Positions 25,471 through 34,117 of a stretch of 64,000 nucleotides of DNA are shown piece after piece. The DNA comes from Prado023 sp963697345 (lineage in GTDB: Bacteria; Actinomycetota; Actinomycetes; S36-B12; CAIYMF01), in contig CAVONS010000008.1 of assembly GCA_963697345.1 (NCBI GenBank), positions 372,001 to 436,000 on the forward strand, given 5' to 3'. The position numbers were made by a program, and so were the translations under genes. The notes below the pieces were generated by a model that saw only the letters and a list, made by a program, of their open reading frames with translations, was not told where the DNA came from and searched no databases. Numbering within the stretch: the first letter of the stretch is position 1; the number at the start of each line of letters is the position of its first letter.

Positions 25471-26781
25471 CTATAGTTGCCCACCTCGGCCGATCTGAAC
25501 CCTCGGCACGCCGGTGAGATCGCCGAGGTGGGCACGCAGCCCCACCACCTCACCGATGACTATCACGACCGGCCCGGGCAGTTCGGCGGCCGCAACGTCG
25601 GCCGCGATGCTGGCCAGTGCGCCGGTGACTGTGCGCTGTTGTGGTGTCCAGCCCGCGCTGATCACAGCCACAGGGGTGTTCGGGTCACGTCCGGACTCCA
25701 GGAGGTCCTCGGCCGTGCCCGCCAGCCCGGACAGGCCCATGAGCAGGACCAGTGTGGCGTCGTGTGGTGCGGTCCTGGCGGCCTCCAGCACCTGGCCGGC
25801 ACCCGCGTGGGCGCTGGCCACCACCAGCGACGTGGTGATGCCGCGGTGGGTGACGGGGATGCCGGCAGCCGCGGGCACGCTGACCGCGGAGGTGACCCCG
25901 GGCACCACCTCGACCGGGATGCCGTGGGCCATGCAGTGCAGGGCCTCCTCACCTCCGCGGCCGAGCACGAACGGGTCGCCGCCCTTGAACCGGACCACGG
26001 TGCTGCCGGCGCGCGCGTGCTCGACCAGGAGGTCGTTGATGGCGTCCTGCGGGATCGGGTGGTTCCCGGCGGTCTTGCCGACATCGATGATCTGGACGTC
26101 GGACCCGAGCTCATCGAGCAGGCCGGTGGGCGCCAGCCGATCGGTGACCACGACATCGGCTCGCGCGAGCCATTGCCGTCCTGAGACCGTCAGGAGGCCG
26201 GGGTCCCCTGGTCCGCCGCCAACCAGCACGACACGACCCTCGCTGGTCCGTGTCGCTGAGCCGCGGCTGCGTCGCAGGGGCAGGCTGCCCTCAGCCAGGA
26301 GGTCAGCGACTGCGTCTCGGATGGCCTGGGCGCGGCCTGGGTCGCCCCCACCGGAGACCGCGACCTGGATTCCATCGGGACCGAGCGCCACTGCCGGCGT
26401 GTGCGCTGCTGATGCCTGTGCGCTGTCGGCGCGCACGCACCAGATGCCCAGTTCCTCGGCGCGCCCAGCGATCAGCGCGTCCACGTCCGGATCTCCGGTG
26501 GCCGTGTGCACCAGCTGCCATCGAACGCCGTCTCGGTCAAGATCGTCGGCCGTGGCGCCCCGCGCCGTCCAGGTCACTCGGCCCTCGGCGAGCAGGTCCG
26601 TGAGGTCCTCACAGATCGAGGGCGCAACCACGTGCACGTCGGCTCCGGAGCGGAGCAGTCCGGTGGCCCGGCGGGCTGCCACGGGCCCACCGCCGACCAC
26701 CAGGACGGGACGGCCGCTCAGGTCCAGGAGGAGTGGGTAGCGCGCCGCTCCCGTGGTCCGCACCACCTCGGGGGAGATCAT
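25471..26781 (-). CDS. cysG: Siroheme synthase-like fusion (precorrin-2 dehydrogenase + uroporphyrinogen-III methyltransferase)
   Basis: A 436-residue fusion. The N-terminal ~200 residues are the CysG-A/Met8-type NAD-dependent precorrin-2 dehydrogenase domain (LDLSGRPVLVVGGGPVAARR). The C-terminal ~230 residues are the SAM-dependent uroporphyrinogen-III C-methyltransferase, with VVLVGGGPGDPGLLT, VVRFKGGDPFVLGRGGEEA and PVTHRGITTS. Together they convert uroporphyrinogen III to sirohydrochlorin. The N-terminal domain seems shorter than in E. coli CysG, so its chelatase activity may be lost and replaced by the downstream chelatase. The ATG at 26781 overlaps the cysH stop (ATGA). Confidence 0.92.
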   Translation of the reverse strand: MISPEVVRTTGAARYPLLLDLSGRPVLVVGGGPVAARRATGLLRSGADVHVVAPSICEDLTDLLAEGRVTWTARGATADDLDRDGVRWQLVHTATGDPDVDALIAGRAEELGIWCVRADSAQASAAHTPAVALGPDGIQVAVSGGGDPGRAQAIRDAVADLLAEGSLPLRRSRGSATRTSEGRVVLVGGGPGDPGLLTVSGRQWLARADVVVTDRLAPTGLLDELGSDVQIIDVGKTAGNHPIPQDAINDLLVEHARAGSTVVRFKGGDPFVLGRGGEEALHCMAHGIPVEVVPGVTSAVSVPAAAGIPVTHRGITTSLVVASAHAGAGQVLEAARTAPHDATLVLLMGLSGLAGTAEDLLESGRDPNTPVAVISAGWTPQQRTVTGALASIAADVAAAELPGPVVIVIGEVVGLRAHLGDLTGVPRVQIGRGGQL

Positions 26782-27494
26782 GTGTGCAGCCCGCACTCGG
26801 TCTTGACCTGCCCCGCCCAGCGCCCGGCCCGGGGCTCGTCGCCGGGACCGGTGGGCGTGGTGCACGGTGCACAACCGATGGATGCATAGCCCGCGGCACG
26901 CAGCGGATTCTCCAGGACGTCGTGCGCCTGGGAGTAGGCCTCGACGTCCCCGTCGGACCATGCGGCCAGCGGATTGACCTTGACCATGCCCCGCCGGTGA
27001 TCCCATCCGAGGACCTCGATGTCGGCCCGGGTGGAGGCGTCGGCCCGGCGCATCCCTGTGATCCAGGCCGAGAAGGGGGCGAGTCCCCGCTCGAGGGGCT
27101 CGACCTTGCGCAGCGCGCAGCAACGGTCCGGATCCCTGGCGAAGAGGTCCGGGCCCTCGGCCGCGTCCTGTTCGGCAACACTCTGTCGCGGCCTGACCGT
27201 CAGCAGCGTGATGGGACGGGTGGCGTCGTGCGCGGCGGCTGTCTGAAGGGTCTCCGGGAAGTGGTATCCCGTGTCGATGAACAGGACCCTCACCTCGGGG
27301 ATGACCTCACCGGCCAGGTGCACCAGCACCGTGTCGCCCATGCTCGAGGCCACGATCAGGTCGTTGCCGAATGCATCGTGCGCCCAGGCCATGGCCACCC
27401 GGGCCTGGTCCACGGGATCGTCGAACCGGGCGACGAGGGCTGCGCCATCCGCGACCAGTTCCCGCAGGGCGGTGGCAGTGCTGGTGGTCGTCAT
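26778..27494 (-). CDS. cysH: Adenylylsulfate (APS) reductase, 4Fe-4S type
   Basis: A 238-residue thioredoxin-dependent reductase that turns APS (or PAPS) into sulfite. The SSMGDTVLVHLAGE loop is the P-loop-like nucleotide site. The two Cys pairs DRCCALRKVEPL and CAPC are the 4Fe-4S ligands that mark the APS-reducing class. The C-terminal catalytic TECGLHT is intact. The ATG at 27494 overlaps the upstream zinc-ribbon gene by four bases; longer frames were rejected. The sulfate adenylyltransferase genes cysD/cysN that would feed it are not in this window. Confidence 0.93.
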   Translation of the reverse strand: MTTTSTATALRELVADGAALVARFDDPVDQARVAMAWAHDAFGNDLIVASSMGDTVLVHLAGEVIPEVRVLFIDTGYHFPETLQTAAAHDATRPITLLTVRPRQSVAEQDAAEGPDLFARDPDRCCALRKVEPLERGLAPFSAWITGMRRADASTRADIEVLGWDHRRGMVKVNPLAAWSDGDVEAYSQAHDVLENPLRAAGYASIGCAPCTTPTGPGDEPRAGRWAGQVKTECGLHT

Positions 27495-27751
27495 CGGATG
27501 GCTCCTTGGTGCGCGGCCCGGACGGATTCCGCGGGGAGGGTGGGGGTGTCTGAGAGGTCGGGGTCCTCGGACTCGGCGGGTCGGTGGATGCCGAGGTACT
27601 TCACGCTGAAGGAGCGCAGGCACGACTGGCAGTGCCAGGCACCCGGCGTCGCGCCGACGGGGCGCAGGTCCTCCTCGGCGCAGTACGGGCAGTGGTAGGG
27701 GACCGCGCGCTGCCCGAGGGAGGCGTCGGGCCCCGGTGGGTGACCACTCAT
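27491..27751 (-). CDS. Small zinc-ribbon protein of the sulfite assimilation operon
   Basis: An 86-residue protein with a CPYC...CQSC zinc ribbon (HCPYCAEEDLRPVG, WHCQSCLRSFSVKYLG) and a C-terminal acidic/Pro tail. Small proteins with this ribbon lie between sulfite reductase and cysH in many actinobacteria, where their role is not established. Both ends overlap its neighbours by four bases, so its translation is coupled to sulfite reductase and cysH. A role as electron carrier or assembly factor for the reductases would fit, but this is inference. Confidence 0.75.
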   Translation of the reverse strand: MSGHPPGPDASLGQRAVPYHCPYCAEEDLRPVGATPGAWHCQSCLRSFSVKYLGIHRPAESEDPDLSDTPTLPAESVRAAHQGAIR

Positions 27752-29505
27752 CGCAGGTCCGCCTCGTCGGCTCGCACGACCCAGTCGGCGAATCCCTCGC
27801 CCTCTGCGCGTCCCGACAGGTAGCGGCCGGTGAGGCGGTCGACGAAGTCCGGGAGCTCGGCGGCCGACACCTTGAGGGCGCGCAGCTTGCGGCCGAACCG
27901 GGCGCAGTGGCCCAGGGTCCCGCCGAGGTGGACCTGGAAACCCTCCACCTGGGCGCCGTGCTGATCGGCAACCAGCATCCCCTTGAGTCCGATGTCTGCC
28001 ACCTGGGCTCGTGCGCAGGAGTTCGGGCAGCCGTTGACGTGCACGGCCAGGGGGACGTCGAGTTCCGGCCTGCGGGCCTCCATCTGGTCGATGAGCGTGC
28101 GGGCGGTGTCCTTGGTGTTGACGATCGCCAGCTTGCAGAACTCGATCCCGGTGCAGGCCATGGTCGACTGGCGCACCGGGTGCGGCCTGACCTGCAGTCC
28201 GATCGTCGCCAGTTCGTCGGCCAGTTCGTCGGCCCGGCTGGCCTCCACGTCCAGGATCACCAGCTTCTGCTGCGCGGTGAGCCTGATCCGACCCGTCCCG
28301 AACTCCTCAGCCAGGTCCGCCAGCCCGGCCAGCGTCCGCGCGTCGATGCGTCCGACGGTGGGCGCGGCGCCGACGTAGACACGCCCGTCGCGTTGGGCGT
28401 GGATGCCCACATGATCGCGGGCCCCGGCCGCCCTCGTGTCGGGTGCAGGGCCATCGATGAGAGCGCGATGCAGGTACTCGGTCTCCAGGACCTCCCGGAA
28501 CCGCTGGGGACCCCAGTCGGCGACGAGGAACTTCAACCGTGCTCGAGTGCGCAGCCTGCGGTAGCCGTAGTCACGGAAGATCTCGATGATCCCGGCCCAC
28601 ACCTCGGGCACCTCAGCCAGGGATACCCAGGCGCCCAGGCGCTGGGCGAGCATCGGGTTGGTGGACAGACCCCCACCCACCCACACGTCGAATCCCGGAC
28701 CGTGCTTCGGGTGGACCACCCCGACGAACGAGACATCGTTGATCTCATGGGCGACATCGAGGCGTGGGGAGCCCGAGATGGCGGACTTGAACTTGCGGGG
28801 CAGGTTGGCGTAGTCGGGATCGCCCACGAAGCGCTCGACGATCTGCTCGATGGCCGCGGTGCCGTCGATGATCTCGTCGGCGGCGACCCCGGCCACGGGT
28901 GAGCCGAGGACGACTCGGGGGGTGTCCCCACACGCCTCGGTGCTCGACAGCCCGACGGCCTCCAGCCTGCGCCAGATCTCGGGGACGTCCTCGATCCGGA
29001 TCCAGTGGAGCTGGATGTTCTGCCTGTCTGTGATGTCTGCGGTGCCCCGTGCGAACGTCGCTGAGATCTCGGCGATGGTCCGTGCCTGCGGGCCTGTCAG
29101 GGCGCCCCCATCGGAGCGGATGCGCAGCATGAAGAACTCGTCGTCGAGCTCCTCGGGCGCAAGGCTGCCTGTCCGCCCGCCGTCGATCCCGGGGCGACGC
29201 TGGGTGTAGAGGCCCCACCAGCGCATCCGGCCGCGCAGGTCGTCCTCGGGGATGCTGGCGAAGCCATCCCTGGCGTAGACCGACTCGATCCGCTCCCGAA
29301 CATTCAGGGCGTTGTCGGCAGCCTTGAACTCCTCATTGGCGTTGAGGGGTGTCCGTGATCCCAGCGCCCATTGACCCTCGTTGCCTGGCTCAGGGCGTGC
29401 GCGAGCAGGTGGGGCCGCGGCCGGTGGGCGGGTAGCCGCGGCGCCCGGGGCGCGGGCCGGCGGCGTGGGGGAACCCTGGGCCGTGGGATCTGGTGAGGGA
29501 TGCAT
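27748..29505 (-). CDS. sir: Assimilatory sulfite reductase (ferredoxin), siroheme/4Fe-4S
   Basis: A 585-residue one-chain sulfite reductase, also called NirA in mycobacteria, that reduces sulfite to sulfide with ferredoxin. The two half-domains (ADITDRQNIQLHWI and VRQSTMACTGIEFCKLAI) carry the usual siroheme arginines. The ligating Cys are in ACTGIEFCK and NGCPNSCARAQ. An unusual N-terminal extension of about 50 residues, rich in Pro and Ala, precedes the standard start (PLNANEEFK). It heads the operon sir - zinc ribbon - cysH - cysG - chelatase. GGAG eight bases before the ATG at 29505 is the likely ribosome-binding site. Confidence 0.93.
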   Translation of the reverse strand: MHPSPDPTAQGSPTPPARAPGAAATRPPAAAPPARARPEPGNEGQWALGSRTPLNANEEFKAADNALNVRERIESVYARDGFASIPEDDLRGRMRWWGLYTQRRPGIDGGRTGSLAPEELDDEFFMLRIRSDGGALTGPQARTIAEISATFARGTADITDRQNIQLHWIRIEDVPEIWRRLEAVGLSSTEACGDTPRVVLGSPVAGVAADEIIDGTAAIEQIVERFVGDPDYANLPRKFKSAISGSPRLDVAHEINDVSFVGVVHPKHGPGFDVWVGGGLSTNPMLAQRLGAWVSLAEVPEVWAGIIEIFRDYGYRRLRTRARLKFLVADWGPQRFREVLETEYLHRALIDGPAPDTRAAGARDHVGIHAQRDGRVYVGAAPTVGRIDARTLAGLADLAEEFGTGRIRLTAQQKLVILDVEASRADELADELATIGLQVRPHPVRQSTMACTGIEFCKLAIVNTKDTARTLIDQMEARRPELDVPLAVHVNGCPNSCARAQVADIGLKGMLVADQHGAQVEGFQVHLGGTLGHCARFGRKLRALKVSAAELPDFVDRLTGRYLSGRAEGEGFADWVVRADEADLR

Positions 29506-29812
29506 CGGGGCGTCTCCGGTGGGGTCGGAGGACGCGTGCGCTCAATCCAAGCGCGGGCATGAGGATCCGGCGCCTGGTCGACCGCAGCGTCCGGAGGGGA
29601 GGGTGCGGGATCAGGCGCAACACATGCTGGAGCTCATGCGGCACAGGTCGACATGACGGCGTGCCACCAGGGCACTCGTCACGCGTCCGACCTGTGTCAT
29701 GGCGCACAGCGTGCCGCATCATGCGCGTTCCGTCGATATTGTCCGGATACTGAGACGTTTCGTGTCGTGCCACCGACCGTGTACCCGCCGGGTGATGGCT
29801 ACCCTGTGCCCC
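29506..29812. other. Divergent intergenic region upstream of sir and the CDP-glycerol gene
   Basis: About 307 bases without a credible gene. The plus side ends with a TACCCT box at 29800-29805. On the minus side the sir leader appears to be up to 300 bases long, but I could not recognise a riboswitch or a clear operator. Confidence 0.5.
29800..29805 (+). promoter_or_regulatory. -10 box TACCCT for a leaderless mRNA
   Basis: TACCCT lies seven bases before the ATG at 29813; no ribosome-binding site precedes the start. Confidence 0.4.
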
Positions 29813-30733
29813 ATGCCGCGCCCGATCCACTTCGTCGAGGATCGTTCCGTCGTCTACTCCGGGGTCCAGAGCCAGCTGCTCGACCTCATCGACCGGCACC
29901 TTCCCGATCCGAAGCCGGGCCGGGGCGCGTACCGCGCAGATGCGCTGAACTTCAGCCTGTTCATCCAGACCCGGTCCGATGTGCTGATGAGCCATGGTGT
30001 GGCCGACAAGAACTACCTGTGGTCCCAGGATGGACAGGGCCGGCGCTTGGCCGACACCCGCTCGGACCTACTCGTCCCGGGTGAGTGGATGCGCAGGCGG
30101 CTGCTCAGATCGAAGTACGTGGCTGTGGATGACCCGGATCGGGTCCACGTCGTGGGGTGGCCGCGCCTCGACGAGCTGGTCGGCCAGGTGCCCACGCGCT
30201 CACGGCGACTGATCCGCGACAGCCGGCCCAGGGTCCTCTGGGCGCCCACGCACAACAAGCGAAGAAGGGGCGACACCTCACGCTCCACCTCGACGTACCC
30301 CGCGTTCGAGAAGTACCTCCGAGCGCTGTCCAAGTTCGCCTGGATCGACGTGTCCGTGCATCCCCGCAACCGCAAGGACCACACCCCGACGGGGGCGTCG
30401 CTGCCTCGCGCCGACGTCGTCATCGGCGACTTCGGCACCACCGTCTACGAGGCGTGGGCCCTGGGCAAGCCGGTGATCTTCCCGCGATGGCTGCTCGCAG
30501 ACCGGATCGCGGACTACCTGCCGTGGTCCGCGGAGTCCCAGATCTTCCGGGAGCGCATCGGCTACCACCCCGACTCGTTCGACGAGATGATCGACATGCT
30601 CAGGTCGCACCCGGTCATCACGGCGGATGTCACAGCGTTCATGGACGACTACCTGGCGCCTGAGTACCTGGGGCGCAGTGGCGCCCGGGTGGCCGAGGTC
30701 CTGACCCAGATCGCCGCGCGACGCGACAGCTGA
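29813..30733 (+). CDS. CDP-glycerol glycerophosphotransferase-like protein (GT-B fold)
   Basis: A 306-residue cytosolic protein resembling the C-terminal half of TagB/TagF CDP-glycerol glycerophosphotransferases. Features are VLWAPTHNKRRRGDTS, VSVHPRNRKDH, the donor-binding ADVVIGDFGTTVYEAWALGKPVIFP and a DYLPWSAES loop. In Firmicutes these enzymes build wall teichoic acid; here it is an orphan, without tarD or other teichoic genes nearby. The family is fairly clear; the acceptor is not. The ATG at 29813 follows a -10 box and gives a plausible N-terminus (RPIHFVEDRSVVYSG). Earlier in-frame starts were rejected. Confidence 0.65.
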   Translation: MPRPIHFVEDRSVVYSGVQSQLLDLIDRHLPDPKPGRGAYRADALNFSLFIQTRSDVLMSHGVADKNYLWSQDGQGRRLADTRSDLLVPGEWMRRRLLRSKYVAVDDPDRVHVVGWPRLDELVGQVPTRSRRLIRDSRPRVLWAPTHNKRRRGDTSRSTSTYPAFEKYLRALSKFAWIDVSVHPRNRKDHTPTGASLPRADVVIGDFGTTVYEAWALGKPVIFPRWLLADRIADYLPWSAESQIFRERIGYHPDSFDEMIDMLRSHPVITADVTAFMDDYLAPEYLGRSGARVAEVLTQIAARRDS

Positions 30734-30785
30734 AGCGGGCGCGGGGCCAGGTGCAGCGGTCGGCGGTCGACCCGTCAGACCGAGA

Positions 30786-32270
30786 TCAGGGCAGCTTGCG
30801 CAATGCCTTGCGCAGACCCGTGCGCACGTGGTCGAGCACCTCGAGGCGTGCGGTGAGCTTGTCGTTGGCCGCGATGATGTGCCACGGCGCGTCCTTGGAC
30901 GACGTGCGCAGCACCATCTGGTCCACGGCCTGCACGTACTCGTCCCAGCGTTCCCTGTTCCGGTAGTCCTCCTCCGTGATCTTGTGGGCCTTCTCGGGGG
31001 TCTTCTCGCGGGCCTGGAAGCGTGCGAGCTGCTCCTCGGCTGAGATGTGCAGCCAGAACTTGGCCACGTAGATCCCGCGCTCGACGAGCTGGTCCTCGAA
31101 GTCGTTGATCTCGTCGTAGGCGCGCTGCCACTGGGCCGGGGTTGCGAAGCCCTCGATGCGTTCGACCAGAACCCGGCCGTACCAGGTGCGGTCGTAGATC
31201 ACGAACCGGCCGGCCGGCGGGAGGTCGCGCCAGAAGCGCCACAGGTAGTGGTACCTGCGCTCCTCCTCGGTGGGGGCCGCGGTGGAGATCACCCGGTAGT
31301 CGCCGGCCTCCAGCGCCTGGGTGATCCGCCGGATCGCACCACCCTTGCCAGCCGCGTCCCAGCCCTCGAAGGCCAGCACGGTGGCAAGTCCCCGGTCCCG
31401 GGCCTGCCGGGCCAGCCCGTGCACCTCGCGCTGCAGCGAGTTGAGCTCCTTGTCGTAGGTTGCCTTGTCCGTGGTGCGGGTGAGGTCGACAGTGTCGAGC
31501 ACCGTGGCCTGCCGCTCCCCGGGGGAGAACAACTGGTCGCTGACCGCCACCCCTGCCGGTGCCTCCTCGGCCAGCCTCGCAGTGATCGCATTGAGGATCG
31601 TGCGCGCGACAGCGACATCCCGGTAGCGCCGGTTCGTTGCCTCGATGACCGACCAGGGTGCGCCCGCGACCGAGGTGCGGCGCAGGAGCTGCTCGAGCTT
31701 GGCGCCGCTCTCCTCGAGCAGATCCAGCATCGCCCAGTCGCGCTGGTCGATCCGCCAGCCCTCATCCTTGCTGCCCTCGGCCTTCTTCATGCGCTTGCGC
31801 TGCTTCTTGGCCGGCGTGTGCAGGAAGATCTTGACCACCAGAGTGCCTTCTGCGACGAGGGACTCCTGCATCTGCTCGAGATGATCGATGGCGTGCTCGT
31901 ACTGCTCGTCGGACAGCTCACCGGCAAGGTTCTCATTGAGCAGCCGCATGATCCCGCCGGCCATCAGCCCGATCCGGCCCTTCGGTGGCATGTCACGCCA
32001 CACCCGCCAGAACCGCGGGCGCATCGACTCCTCGCCGGACAGCGGGCCCATCACGTGGGTCTGGATGAAGCGCGCATCCATCCACTCGTTGATCCGGTTG
32101 ACCACCTCGTTGCCGGCGACCCGGTCGTCACCGGCCACGAACAGCAGGACGCCGAAGTCGGCCTCGCGCAGGTCGTACTGGGCATTGACGAGGTCGACGC
32201 GCAGCTGTGGCTCTGCAGCCTTGAACTCCTCCTTGGACATGGTGTTTCCGACTTCGGATGCCTCGAGCAT
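30786..32270 (-). CDS. pap: Two-domain PPK2, polyphosphate:AMP phosphotransferase type
   Basis: A 494-residue protein with two fused PPK2 domains, the layout of the class II polyphosphate:AMP phosphotransferase (Pap), which makes ADP from AMP and polyphosphate. The C-terminal half is intact: Walker A LAFEGWDAAGKGGAIRRI, the lid YLWRFWRDLPP, and Walker B FVIYDRTWYGRVLVERIEG. The N-terminal half has lost the Walker A residues (LLFVAGDDRVAGNEVV), as in the known Pap. AGGAGG six bases before the ATG at 32270 decides the start. It lies 92 bases downstream of the SulP gene on the same strand. Polyphosphate turnover is a likely energy reserve of the host. Confidence 0.9.
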   Translation of the reverse strand: MLEASEVGNTMSKEEFKAAEPQLRVDLVNAQYDLREADFGVLLFVAGDDRVAGNEVVNRINEWMDARFIQTHVMGPLSGEESMRPRFWRVWRDMPPKGRIGLMAGGIMRLLNENLAGELSDEQYEHAIDHLEQMQESLVAEGTLVVKIFLHTPAKKQRKRMKKAEGSKDEGWRIDQRDWAMLDLLEESGAKLEQLLRRTSVAGAPWSVIEATNRRYRDVAVARTILNAITARLAEEAPAGVAVSDQLFSPGERQATVLDTVDLTRTTDKATYDKELNSLQREVHGLARQARDRGLATVLAFEGWDAAGKGGAIRRITQALEAGDYRVISTAAPTEEERRYHYLWRFWRDLPPAGRFVIYDRTWYGRVLVERIEGFATPAQWQRAYDEINDFEDQLVERGIYVAKFWLHISAEEQLARFQAREKTPEKAHKITEEDYRNRERWDEYVQAVDQMVLRTSSKDAPWHIIAANDKLTARLEVLDHVRTGLRKALRKLP

Positions 32271-32362
32271 GCCCTGCCTCCTGCTGATCGTGGATGCCTG
32301 GTGCGACGGTACCGCTGCAGTGCCTGCGAGGCCGGGCGGGACGGGTGTGGGCGAACGGTGGT

Positions 32363-34063
32363 TCAGGTTCCGGGCCGACGCCGGGCCTCGTCGTCGGTCT
32401 GGTAGCCAGCCACTGCCGTGGGAAGCGTCGGGTAGACGTTGGCGGTCCCCACCAGCGGCAGGATCCCGGAGCGCTGCAGGAGCGCGGCGAGCTCCACGTG
32501 CACACGCGCCAGTGACACGGCGATCCCGCGGCGCTTGAGCTCCAGGACCAGTTCGCGCATCGCCTCGATCGCCGTGGAGTCCGCATCCACCATGGCCTCG
32601 CAGTTGAGCAGCACGCGCCGCACCGCTTGCCCGGCATCTGCTCGCTCGTCCACGGCCTCCAGCACCCGGGTTCGGAAGTCCTCGGCATTGGCGAAGAACA
32701 GGGGCGAGTCGTAGCGGAAGACCAGCAGTCCCTCGACCTGGATCGCCGTGGGGTACTCGCCCACGTCGTGCATCCCTGCCAGACCGGGCACGTGGCCCAG
32801 CACTGCGGCATGGGGTCGGGCCACCCGTGCGAGCATGGCCAGCACCGACAGGAGGATCGCGAATCCCACTCCCACGAGGAGGTCGAGTGTGAGCACGGCC
32901 ACGAGGGCAGCGATCCCCAGCCAGAACTCCGATCGACGGAAGGCCCACAGCCACCGGAACTCAGCGAACTCGACGATCTTGAAGGCGGCGAACACGACCA
33001 GCCCGCCCAGGGCCGCCATCGGGAAGTCCTCCAGGAGCGGACCGGCGAACAACAGGACGCAGATGATCGTCAAGGCGGTCACCAACCCGTAGGCCGGCGT
33101 GCGGGCGGCGGAGACCCGGGCCAGCGCGGTACGCGATCCGCTGCTGGACACCGGGAAGCCGGAGGTGATCCCAGAGGCCAGGTTGGCCGCCCCCAGGGCG
33201 CGCAGCTCCGCGTCGGCGTCGATCTCCTCGCCCTGCGCGGCGAAGGCGCGCGCCGTCAGGACGTTGTCGGTGAACGCCACCAGGGCGATTCCCAGGGCCG
33301 GCCCGAGCAGGTCGAGGAAGGGTGCGAGGTCCGTGGGGATGCTCAGGCTGGGCAGCCCCTGCGGGACATCACCCACCACCTTCACGCCGTACTGCTCGAG
33401 GTTGAAGGCAGTCGTGAGCAGCGTGGCGCCCAGCACGGCCAGCAGTGGCCACGGGATCCGCGGCCACACATGGGTGCCGGCGAACAAGGTGACGATCACG
33501 CCCAGCCCGATCGCTGCGGAGGCCCTGTTCGCGCCGCCGAGCTGGCCCAGCGCCGACCAGATCTGGGCCAGGGGGGTGGCGCCGGTCACGCTGACATCGA
33601 ACAGCTTGCCGAGCTGTCCGGCGATCATGATCACGGCCACACCCGCGAGGTACCCGATCAGCACGGGCTTGCTCAGCAGGGCCGAGATCATGCCCAGGCG
33701 CAGCACACCACCGAGCAGGCACAGGGCGCCGACGAGCAGCGCGGTGAAGGCGGCCATCGTGGCGTAGGTGGCGGGGTCGCCGGCGGCAAGTGGCGCGAGG
33801 GCCGCGGCCGTCATGATCGCGGTGGTCGACTCGGGGCCGATGGACAGCAGTCGCGAGGTGCCACTGAATGCGTAGATGATCAGGGGGAGAAGGCTGGCCC
33901 ACAGGCCGACCACCGGGTCCAGCCCGGCGAGCGTGGCGTAGGCCATGACCTGGGGGACGAGGTAGGCGGCCACGCCCAGTCCGGCGAACGTGTCGGGGCG
34001 CAGGCAGGAGCGATCGAAGCTGCGGATGCGCAGCACGTTGTATGACGCCGGGCGACCGTTCAT
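32363..34063 (-). CDS. SulP-family anion permease with STAS domain
   Basis: A 566-residue SulP transporter with about 10-12 membrane segments followed by a C-terminal STAS domain (about residues 430-550). It starts with a conserved AGLGVAAYLVPQVMAYATLAGL region, has the GPESTTAIMTAAAL loop, and the GFPVSSSGSRTALARVSAART segment of the family core. The STAS domain contains VDADSTAIEAM with the conserved Ser. Such proteins carry sulfate, bicarbonate or similar anions, and the cargo cannot be read. The ATG at 34063 has GGAG eight bases upstream; a GTG at 34069 is an alternative. Confidence 0.9.
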   Translation of the reverse strand: MNGRPASYNVLRIRSFDRSCLRPDTFAGLGVAAYLVPQVMAYATLAGLDPVVGLWASLLPLIIYAFSGTSRLLSIGPESTTAIMTAAALAPLAAGDPATYATMAAFTALLVGALCLLGGVLRLGMISALLSKPVLIGYLAGVAVIMIAGQLGKLFDVSVTGATPLAQIWSALGQLGGANRASAAIGLGVIVTLFAGTHVWPRIPWPLLAVLGATLLTTAFNLEQYGVKVVGDVPQGLPSLSIPTDLAPFLDLLGPALGIALVAFTDNVLTARAFAAQGEEIDADAELRALGAANLASGITSGFPVSSSGSRTALARVSAARTPAYGLVTALTIICVLLFAGPLLEDFPMAALGGLVVFAAFKIVEFAEFRWLWAFRRSEFWLGIAALVAVLTLDLLVGVGFAILLSVLAMLARVARPHAAVLGHVPGLAGMHDVGEYPTAIQVEGLLVFRYDSPLFFANAEDFRTRVLEAVDERADAGQAVRRVLLNCEAMVDADSTAIEAMRELVLELKRRGIAVSLARVHVELAALLQRSGILPLVGTANVYPTLPTAVAGYQTDDEARRRPGT

Positions 34064-34117
34064 TCCCACGGCTCCCAGTGTGCTGCCCGGGATGGGCGTG
34101 ATGCGGGCCTACGCTGG

